Source: Streptomyces sclerotialus
GTDB taxonomy: Bacteria; Actinomycetota; Actinomycetes; Streptomycetales; Streptomycetaceae
Length of the DNA: 64,000 nt
Assembly (NCBI RefSeq): GCF_040907265.1
Contig: NZ_JBFOHP010000002.1
Span: 5,270,001-5,334,000 of the forward strand
Direction of reading: 5' to 3'
How positions within the stretch are numbered: the first letter of the stretch is position 1; the number at the start of each line of letters is the position of its first letter. Shown here in pieces: positions 33,044 to 40,077 of the stretch. Made by a program: the position numbers and the translations under genes. The notes beneath the pieces were generated by a model. That model saw only the letters and a program-made list of their open reading frames with translations. It searched no databases and had not been told where the DNA came from.

Positions 33044-35770
33044 GTGAGCGAGATGTCAGCGGGTGAGGAACACCCTGCGATGAGGGATGGGTCGGGCCGG
33101 ATGGACGTACCGGACGGCCCGCCCGTCTGGCAGAGCAGCGCGCCCGGATCGATCTACGACTACATCCGTGTCGCCTCCTTCGCCCTGGGGCCCGACGGCC
33201 GTATCGAGCAGTGGAGCCGCCGCGCCGCCGACATGCTCGGCATCCCGGCCAAGGACGCCATCGGCCAGGACCCCGTGGAGGCCTTCGTCCCGCGCGAGCT
33301 GCGCGAGGCCGGCCACCGCACGGTCAGCGAGATCCTCGACGGCCGCGAATGGACCGGGCTGGTGCCCTACCGCACGGGCCCGGACGCGCCCGTCGACGGC
33401 CTCGCGGAGATCTACGTCATGCCGTCCGAGACCGGAACCGGCGAGCGGGCCGCGGTCTGCCTCGTCGTGGACGTACGGGCGCTGCGCGGCATCGAGACGG
33501 ATCTGGCCGCCGCGCAGGCGGTTTTCGGACAGTCCCCCATAGGGTTCATGCTCTTCGGCACGGACCTGCGGCTGCGCCGGGTCAACGAGCGGTTCGCCAC
33601 CGTCTTCGGCGGCCCGCCGAACAGCTTCAGCGGCGCGGCGCCCGAGGACTACCTGTCCCGCCCCGAGGCCGACCGGCTCAACGCCGCGCTGCGCCGCGTC
33701 CTGGAGACCGGTGAACCGGTCTCCGAGATGCAGCTGGTCGGGACCCCGCACGGCACGGACGAGCGCCGCCGCTGGTCGGTCTCGCTGTACCGGCTGCACA
33801 GCGCCAGCGGCCGCCCCATCGGCGTCGCGGCGCTCGCCCAGGACGTCACAGGCCGCCGCCGCGCCGAGCGGGAGGCCGCCAACGCCCGGCGCAACCTCGC
33901 GCTGCTGAACGAAGCCGGGGCGCGCATAGGCAACTCCCTGGACCTGGAGACCACCGCCCGCACGCTGCTCGACGTCGCCGTACCGCAGTTCTGCGACCTG
34001 GCCTCGGTGGACCTCTACCAAGGGCTGCTGGCCGGGGACGAGGCGCCGCCCGGCATGACCGACGGCAGTGCCGAGCTGCGCCGCGTCGCCTTCGCCAGCG
34101 CCGTGTCCGACGGGCCGCTGCCCCAGGGCGGCAGCGGCGGCACCGCCCCCGGCGGGCACTCGGAGGACGACGACGGCGCGCCGGTCGCGGTCGGCGCCGT
34201 GCACCGCTTCCCCTTCAACTCCCCCTGCGCGGGCGCGCTCCGTACGGCCCAGGCGCAGATCATCCCGGGGCGGGAGACCGACGAGCGGCCCGAGCTGGGC
34301 AGCGCCGTCGTCCACTCCACGCTCGCCGTGCCCATGGTCGCCCGGGACACCGTCGTCGGCCTGGTGCAGTTCTCCCGCACCAAGGGCAGCGAGTCCTTCG
34401 GCGAGCGGGACACCGCGCTCGCCGTGGAGCTGGCCGCGCGCGCCGCCGTCTGCATCGACAACGCCCGGCTGTACCGCCGCGAGCACGAGCGCGCGCTGAT
34501 CCTGCAGCGCAGCCTGCTGCCGCCCGGCGACCCGGAGGCGGCGGGCCTGGACATCGCCTGCCGCTATCTGCCCGGTACGACCGCGACCGAGGTCGGCGGC
34601 GACTGGTTCGACGTCATCGAGCTGCCAGGACACCGTACGGCGCTGGTCGTCGGCGACGTCATGGGGCGCGGCCTGCGCGCCGCCGTCGCCATGGGGGAAC
34701 TCCGCACGGCGGTACGGACGCTGGCGCTGCTGGACCTGGAGCCGGCCGAGGTGCTCTCGGCGCTCGACGAGATCGCGCGCGGGCTGGGCGCCACGGGCAG
34801 CGGGGCGCGTACGGGCCCGCGGGGGCGCGGGGGCACGGAAGGCGCCGGACCGGACGCGGGCGTGGACGCCGGAGCGGACGCCGGTACGCACGCGGGCGTA
34901 GGCGCCCACGCGGGCTCCCGGCGCACCGACCGCGCCGCCGACCGCTCCGAGGTCTACCTCGCCACCTGCGTGTACGCCGTCTACGACCCGGTCACCCGGC
35001 GCTGTACGTTCGCCAACGCCGGCCATCTGCCGCCCGTCCTGGTGGAGGAGGGCGAGGACGCCCTGCTCCTCGACGTCCCGCCCGGCATGCCGCTGGGCGT
35101 CGGCGGCGAGCCCTTCGAGGAGACCGAGGTCGAGCTGCCGGACGGAGCGCTCCTCGCGCTCTACACCGACGGCCTGGTCGAGTCCCGGGACCACCCGCTC
35201 GACGAGGGCCTGCAGGCCTTCCGCGCAGCTCTGTCCGCGGCAGGGCGGCCGCTGGAGGACGCCTGCGACCACGTGCTCTCCGCACTGGACACCCGGCACG
35301 GCGAGGACGACATCGCCCTGCTGATGGCCCGGGTGCAGGGCTTGCCCAAGGACGCGGTCGGCGACTGGAACCTCGCCCCCGAGGCCCGCTCGGTCGCCCG
35401 CGCCCGCGAGCTGGCCCGCGACCAGCTCACCGACTGGGGCCTGGAAGCCCTGGTCGACACCACGGAGCTGCTGGTCAGCGAGCTGGTCACCAACGCGCTC
35501 CGGCACGGCCACGGCGACATCCGGCTCCGCCTGCTCCTGGACCGCACCCTGGTCTGCGAGGTCTGGGACGCGGACCTCGCACAGCCGCGGCGGCGGCGCG
35601 CGCGGGACACCGACGAGGGCGGCCGAGGCCTCCAGCTCGTCGGCCTCCTCAGCAGGGGCTGGGGCAGCCGCCGCACGCCCCGCGGCAAGACCGTCTGGTT
35701 CGAGCTGGACCTGCCCGACGGCGAGGCCGAACCGGTGGACCCGGCGGACGCGCTGCTCAGCCTCTTCTGA
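33044..35770 (+). CDS. SpoIIE-type PP2C phosphatase with PAS, GAF and HATPase domains
   Basis: A 908-residue signalling protein from the GTG at 33044, preceded by GGAGGGG. Domains in order: PAS near residues 25-135; a second PAS near 155-285 (PIGFMLFGTDLRLRRVNERF); GAF near 300-475; a SpoIIE/PP2C phosphatase near 485-760 (RSLLPPGDPEAAGLD, GGDWFDVIEL, GDVMGRGL, FANAGHLPP, LYTDGLVESRD); and a C-terminal RsbW-like ATPase near 775-895 (LLVSELVTNALRHG, EGGRGLQLVG). A ~50-residue Ala/Gly/Asp/Thr-rich insert (near 583-632) splits the phosphatase domain. Having phosphatase and kinase-like domains in one chain suggests control of an anti-anti-sigma protein in both directions, triggered by sensed signals. 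It is soluble and converges with sdhB. Confidence 0.87.
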   Translation: MSEMSAGEEHPAMRDGSGRMDVPDGPPVWQSSAPGSIYDYIRVASFALGPDGRIEQWSRRAADMLGIPAKDAIGQDPVEAFVPRELREAGHRTVSEILDGREWTGLVPYRTGPDAPVDGLAEIYVMPSETGTGERAAVCLVVDVRALRGIETDLAAAQAVFGQSPIGFMLFGTDLRLRRVNERFATVFGGPPNSFSGAAPEDYLSRPEADRLNAALRRVLETGEPVSEMQLVGTPHGTDERRRWSVSLYRLHSASGRPIGVAALAQDVTGRRRAEREAANARRNLALLNEAGARIGNSLDLETTARTLLDVAVPQFCDLASVDLYQGLLAGDEAPPGMTDGSAELRRVAFASAVSDGPLPQGGSGGTAPGGHSEDDDGAPVAVGAVHRFPFNSPCAGALRTAQAQIIPGRETDERPELGSAVVHSTLAVPMVARDTVVGLVQFSRTKGSESFGERDTALAVELAARAAVCIDNARLYRREHERALILQRSLLPPGDPEAAGLDIACRYLPGTTATEVGGDWFDVIELPGHRTALVVGDVMGRGLRAAVAMGELRTAVRTLALLDLEPAEVLSALDEIARGLGATGSGARTGPRGRGGTEGAGPDAGVDAGADAGTHAGVGAHAGSRRTDRAADRSEVYLATCVYAVYDPVTRRCTFANAGHLPPVLVEEGEDALLLDVPPGMPLGVGGEPFEETEVELPDGALLALYTDGLVESRDHPLDEGLQAFRAALSAAGRPLEDACDHVLSALDTRHGEDDIALLMARVQGLPKDAVGDWNLAPEARSVARARELARDQLTDWGLEALVDTTELLVSELVTNALRHGHGDIRLRLLLDRTLVCEVWDADLAQPRRRRARDTDEGGRGLQLVGLLSRGWGSRRTPRGKTVWFELDLPDGEAEPVDPADALLSLF

Positions 35771-35800
35771 GCGGCGCGTCCGGCCCCGGGCGCAGGAGGC

Positions 35801-36571
35801 TCAGGACCGCCGCCTGCGGATCGTCTTCCCCAGCCAGACCAGCGGGTCGTACTTGCGGTCCACGGCCCGCTCCTTGAGGGGGATCAGCGCGTTGTCGGTG
35901 ATGCGGATGTGCTCGGGACAGACCTCGGTGCAGCACTTGGTGATGTTGCAGTAGCCCAGGCCGTGGGCGTCCTGGGCGGCGCGCTTGCGGTCCAGGCCCT
36001 CGTCGGCCGCGGCGTCCAGCGGGTGCATGTCCAGCTCGGCGACGCGCATGAGGAAGCGCGGGCCGGCGAACGCCTCCTTGTTCTCCTCGTGGTCGCGGAC
36101 GACATGGCAGGTGTCCTGGCAGAGGAAGCACTCGATGCACTTCCGGAACTCCTGGGAGCGGCCGACGTCCTCCTGCCGCATGCGGTACTCGCCGGGCTTG
36201 AGGTCGGCGGGCGGGACGAAGGACGGCACCTCGCGGGCCTTGGCGTAGTTGAAGGAGACGTCCGTGACCAGGTCGCGGACGACCGGGAAGGCCCGCATCG
36301 GGGTGACCGTGACGGTCTCGGCCCGGTCGAAGACCGACATCCGCGTCATGCACATCAGCCGCGGCCGCCCGTTGATCTCCGCGCTGCACGAGCCGCACTT
36401 GCCGGCCTTGCAGTTCCAGCGCACCGCCAGGTCCGGCGCCTGGGTGGCCTGCAGCCGGTGGATGATGTCCAGCACCACCTCGCCCTCGTTCACCTCGACG
36501 GTGAAGTCGCCGAGGCTGCCGCCCGCCGCGTCCCCCCGCCACACCCTGAAGTGCGCGTCGTACGAACTCAC
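35801..36571 (-). CDS. sdhB: Succinate dehydrogenase/fumarate reductase iron-sulfur subunit (Sdh1 type)
   Basis: A 256-residue SdhB from the GTG at 36571, which overlaps the sdhA stop (GTGA). The [2Fe-2S] ferredoxin domain carries CKAGKCGSCSAEINGRPRLMC near residues 54-74. The C-terminal half has two cluster motifs, CIECFLCQDTC and CCTEVCPEHI, for the 4Fe-4S and 3Fe-4S centres. It passes electrons from the flavoprotein to the membrane anchor. Length and layout match Rv0247c of the M. tuberculosis Sdh1 complex. It is the last gene of the operon and converges with the SpoIIE-type phosphatase gene. Confidence 0.9.
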   Translation of the reverse strand: MSSYDAHFRVWRGDAAGGSLGDFTVEVNEGEVVLDIIHRLQATQAPDLAVRWNCKAGKCGSCSAEINGRPRLMCMTRMSVFDRAETVTVTPMRAFPVVRDLVTDVSFNYAKAREVPSFVPPADLKPGEYRMRQEDVGRSQEFRKCIECFLCQDTCHVVRDHEENKEAFAGPRFLMRVAELDMHPLDAAADEGLDRKRAAQDAHGLGYCNITKCCTEVCPEHIRITDNALIPLKERAVDRKYDPLVWLGKTIRRRRS

Positions 36572-38514
36572 GAGCTCAGCTCCTCGTCCGTCAGGTACTT
36601 GGCCAGTTCGTCCCGCTCGAACAGCTCCAGGAGGTCGCCGCGGATCGCCGGCATCTCCCGCCGGGTCAGGTGGATGTGGGCGAGCGCGGGATCCTCGGGC
36701 AGCTCGGGCCTGCCGCCGGTGGTCGCCAGGCAGCACAGCAGGTTGACCCGGCGCCAGCGGCGGTCCATCTCGGGGTGGTCGTCGCGGGTGTGGCCGCCGC
36801 GGCTCTCCTTGCGCTCCAGGGCCGCACGCGCCACGCACTCGCTGACCAGCAGCATGTTCCGCAGGTCGAGGGAGAGGTGCCAGCCGGGGTTGTACTGCCG
36901 GTGGCCCTCCACCCCGGCCCGCCGCGCCCGCACCCGCAGCTCCGCCAGCTTGTCCAGGGCCCGCTCCATCTCCGGCTGCCGCCGGATGATGCCCACCAGG
37001 TCGTTCATCGCCTGCTGGAGCTCCTGGTGCAGGGTGTACGGGTTCTCCGCCGGGCCACCGGTGTGCAGCGTGTCCGCGCCCTCCGCGCTGAACGGCCGCA
37101 GCGCCTCCGCCTCGGCCGCCTCGATGTCCCGCGGGTCCACCGCCGGGCGCTCCCCGGCCACCAGCGCCGCGGCGTACTCCGCCGCGTACAGTCCGGCCCG
37201 CCGCCCGAAGACCAGCAGGTCGGAGAGGGAGTTGCCGCCGAGCCGGTTGGAGCCGTGCATGCCGCCGGCCACCTCGCCCGCGGCGAACAGGCCGGGGACG
37301 CCGGTCGCGGCCGCGGTGTCCGGGTCGACGTCCACGCCGCCCATGACGTAGTGGCAGGTCGGCCCGACCTCCATCGCCTCCTCCGTGATGTCCACGTCCG
37401 CCAGCTCCTTGAACTGGTGGTGCATGGACGGCAGCCGCCGCCGGATCACGTCGGCCGGCATGCGGGTGGAGACGTCCAGGAAGACGCCGCCGTGCGGGGA
37501 GCCGCGGCCCGCCTTGACCTCGGCGTTGATGGCCCGCGCCACCTCGTCGCGGGGCAGCAGCTCGGGCGGCCGGCGGTTGTTGTCCGGGTCGTCGTACCAG
37601 CGGTCGCCCTCGTCCTCGGACTGCGCGTACTTCTCCTTGAAGACGTCGGGGACGTAGTCGAACATGAAGCGCTTGCCCTCGCTGTTGCGCAGCACTCCGC
37701 CGTCGCCGCGGACCGACTCGGTGACGAGGATGCCCTTCACCGACGGCGGCCAGACCATGCCGGTGGGGTGGAACTGCACGAACTCCATGTTGACCAGCGG
37801 CGCCCCGGCGAGCAGGGCCAGCGCGTGGCCGTCGCCGGTGTACTCCCAGGAGTTCGAGGTCACCTTGAAGGACTTGCCGATGCCGCCGGTGGCCAGCACC
37901 ACGGCGGGGGCCTCCAGGACGAAGAACCGGCCCGACTCCCGCTCGTAGCAGAACGTTCCCGCGACCCGGTTCCCCTGCTTGAGCACGCGCGTGACGGTGC
38001 ACTCCTGGAACACCTTCAGCCGTGCGTCGTACGCGCCGTGGTCCCGCTCGTCCTCCTGCTGCAGCGAGACGATCTTCTGCTGGAGGGTACGGATCAGCTC
38101 CAGGCCCGTACGGTCGCCGACGTGCGCGAGGCGCGGGTACTCGTGCCCGCCGAAGTTGCGCTGCGAGATGCGGCCGTCCGGGGTGCGGTCGAAGAGCGCG
38201 CCCCAGGTCTCCAGCTCCCAGACCCGGTCCGGGGCCTCCCGCGCGTGCAGCTCGGCCATCCGCCAGTGGTTCAGGAACTTCCCGCCGCGCATGGTGTCGC
38301 GGAAGTGGACCTTCCAGTTGTCGCCCTCGTTGACGTTGCCCATGCTGGCGGCGATGCCGCCCTCGGCCATGACCGTATGGGCCTTGCCGAACAGTGACTT
38401 GCAGATCACCGCCGTCCGCATGCCCTGCTCGCGTGCCTCGACGGCGGCCCGCAGACCGGCACCGCCGGCGCCCACCACGACCACGTCCCAGGACTGCCGT
38501 TCGACTTGCGTCAT
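36568..38514 (-). CDS. sdhA: Succinate dehydrogenase flavoprotein subunit (Sdh1 type)
   Basis: A 648-residue flavoprotein from the ATG at 38514. The FAD dinucleotide-binding motif VVVVGAGGAGLRAA starts near residue 11, and HTVMAEGGIAASMGN contains the usual His for covalent FAD attachment region. Active-site stretches FVQFHPTGM and ESVRGDGGVLRN, and the helical C-terminal domain with RRWRRVN, follow. It oxidises succinate to fumarate in the TCA cycle, linked to the quinone pool. The size fits the Rv0248c-like Sdh1 branch. It is flanked by sdhC (26 bp upstream) and sdhB (overlap downstream). Confidence 0.92.
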   Translation of the reverse strand: MTQVERQSWDVVVVGAGGAGLRAAVEAREQGMRTAVICKSLFGKAHTVMAEGGIAASMGNVNEGDNWKVHFRDTMRGGKFLNHWRMAELHAREAPDRVWELETWGALFDRTPDGRISQRNFGGHEYPRLAHVGDRTGLELIRTLQQKIVSLQQEDERDHGAYDARLKVFQECTVTRVLKQGNRVAGTFCYERESGRFFVLEAPAVVLATGGIGKSFKVTSNSWEYTGDGHALALLAGAPLVNMEFVQFHPTGMVWPPSVKGILVTESVRGDGGVLRNSEGKRFMFDYVPDVFKEKYAQSEDEGDRWYDDPDNNRRPPELLPRDEVARAINAEVKAGRGSPHGGVFLDVSTRMPADVIRRRLPSMHHQFKELADVDITEEAMEVGPTCHYVMGGVDVDPDTAAATGVPGLFAAGEVAGGMHGSNRLGGNSLSDLLVFGRRAGLYAAEYAAALVAGERPAVDPRDIEAAEAEALRPFSAEGADTLHTGGPAENPYTLHQELQQAMNDLVGIIRRQPEMERALDKLAELRVRARRAGVEGHRQYNPGWHLSLDLRNMLLVSECVARAALERKESRGGHTRDDHPEMDRRWRRVNLLCCLATTGGRPELPEDPALAHIHLTRREMPAIRGDLLELFERDELAKYLTDEELSS

Positions 38515-38540
38515 GAAAATGTGCACCCTTCCTGGGAGCT

Positions 38541-39368
38541 CTAGAAGAACCGCGGATCGTCGAAGGCCCCGACGGACAGCAGATAGACGTAGAAGTCGGC
38601 GGCGGCCACGCTGATCAGCGAGGCCCAGGCCAGCGCGGCGTGCCGGTAGTTGAGCTTCCCGACCAGGCCCCACAGCCGGTAGCGCACCGGATGCTTGGAG
38701 AAGTGCTTCAGCCGCCCGCCGACGATGTGCCGGCAGGAGTGGCAGGAGAGCGTGTACGCCCAGATCAGCACGATGTTGACGAGGAAGATCAGGGAGCCCA
38801 GGCCCATGTGGCCCCAGGCGTAGCTCTCGTCGCGGAAGGCGAGCACGGTGTCGTACGTCAGCACGCCCGCCACCAGCAGCGCGGCGTAGAAGAAGTACCG
38901 GTGGACGTTCTGCAGGATGAGCGGGAAGCGGGTCTCGCCGCTGTACTTCTTGTGCGGCTCGGCGACCGCGCAGGCCGGCGGCGAGGCCCAGAAGCCGCGG
39001 TAGTAGGCCTTGCGGTAGTAGTAGCAGGTCAGCCGGAAGCCCAGCGGGAAGATCAGGATCAGCAGCGCGGGGGACAGGCCCCACCAGCTGCCGAAGATCT
39101 CCCAGTTGGGGCCGGCCCGCATGGTCTCGCAGTTCTCCGCGAGGCAGGGGGAGTAGAACGGCGAGACGTACGGCGCGTGGTAGTAGTCGGCGTTCGCGAA
39201 CGCCCGCCACGTCGAGTACACGACGAACGCGAGCAGTCCGGCTGCGGTGCTCGCCGGGTACAGCCACCAGCGCTCCGTACGCAGGTGGCGCGCGGGAATG
39301 GCGGCGCGGGCGGGGCCGTGCACCCCGCCCGCGCCGGTTGTCCTGGAAGGTTCAGTACCTGTGGCCAA
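38541..39368 (-). CDS. sdhC: Succinate dehydrogenase membrane anchor subunit (Sdh1 type)
   Basis: A 275-residue membrane protein; the TTG at 39368 was chosen because GGAG lies eight bases upstream and no better start exists. It has about five hydrophobic helices, with His residues in HRYFFYAALLVAG and the SCHSCRHIVGG segment that can serve as haem ligands. This single large anchor matches Rv0249c of the mycobacterial Sdh1 complex, not the small SdhC/SdhD pair of classical enzymes. It binds quinone and haem and anchors SdhA/B to the membrane. A small gene with conserved position lies upstream. Confidence 0.85.
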   Translation of the reverse strand: MATGTEPSRTTGAGGVHGPARAAIPARHLRTERWWLYPASTAAGLLAFVVYSTWRAFANADYYHAPYVSPFYSPCLAENCETMRAGPNWEIFGSWWGLSPALLILIFPLGFRLTCYYYRKAYYRGFWASPPACAVAEPHKKYSGETRFPLILQNVHRYFFYAALLVAGVLTYDTVLAFRDESYAWGHMGLGSLIFLVNIVLIWAYTLSCHSCRHIVGGRLKHFSKHPVRYRLWGLVGKLNYRHAALAWASLISVAAADFYVYLLSVGAFDDPRFF

Positions 39369-39457
39369 CGTGGGTCTCCGATGAGGCAGTCGGCGCGTGC
39401 GCGCCGCCTTCTGGGGGTGGGGGTCGGGCGGGGGGAACCCGGGCACGAGCGGTACGC

Positions 39458-39769
39458 CTACGGCGCCCGGCGGTCGCGTGCGCCCAGCCCCTCGTCCTCG
39501 GCGTCGGTCCACAGGGAGGCGTCGTACGGCGCGTCGGGGATGGTCACCATGTCGGACACCGCGCGTCCCGCGGTCGGTGCCGGCCGGTCATGGGCGTCGG
39601 GCGCGGCCTGGGCGCGCAGCAGTTCGAGGCTTTCGCGCAGGTGCTCGGTGTCGCTGCGGACCCGGCGGATCTCCAGTCCGCCGCCGACCCGCTGCTCCAG
39701 CCGCCCTACCGAGCGGACCAGGTCCTCCAGGCTGCGCTGCACAGCCGTCAGATCATCGTGCAAGGACAT
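39458..39769 (-). CDS. Small conserved protein upstream of sdh1 (Rv0250c-like position)
   Basis: A 103-residue soluble protein. The first ~55 residues form heptad-like helices (LTAVQRSLEDLVRSVGRLEQRVG...RSDTEHLRESLELL), suggesting a small coiled coil; the rest is polar and likely disordered. No catalytic motif is visible. In M. tuberculosis a small gene, Rv0250c, also precedes the sdh1 genes, so the position is conserved; sequence relationship is likely but not checked. It could be an assembly factor of the complex or merely co-transcribed. Confidence 0.6.
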   Translation of the reverse strand: MSLHDDLTAVQRSLEDLVRSVGRLEQRVGGGLEIRRVRSDTEHLRESLELLRAQAAPDAHDRPAPTAGRAVSDMVTIPDAPYDASLWTDAEDEGLGARDRRAP

Positions 39770-40077
39770 GACGAGCCCTCACTTCCGAGGGAGCGGTCAG
39801 CAATCTCATGCGCCTGCGAGTGTCGCGCGTCACAGTCGCGGTTGGGAAGGGATCGGGCCGTATTGCGGGTCACGATGGCGCATAGGGGAGTGCCGCCGGG
39901 CGGGCCGCGCGCCGTTGGGCCGACCGGGTGGCCTTGGCAAGTACGGCCGTCGTGTCGCCGGGCCCCGCCGCGCGCCGTCGTTTTCAGTGGACGGGCCATA
40001 GGTGTGATGAGCCGCAAAGTCGGCCGAATGTGATCAGCGGCGGCGGCGCCGCGCGGGCGAGCCCGGAGGTAACAGTG
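39770..40077. other. Divergent promoter region between sdh1 operon and lpqW-like gene
   Basis: A 308-bp gap. Nothing with a reliable coding pattern is seen. Toward the lpqW-like gene there is a CATAGGTGTGATG run (about 39999-40010) that could hold a -10 element, and an AGGAGGT-like CCGGAGGT site seven bases before its ATG. For the minus-strand gene no clear promoter was found. Confidence 0.35.
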
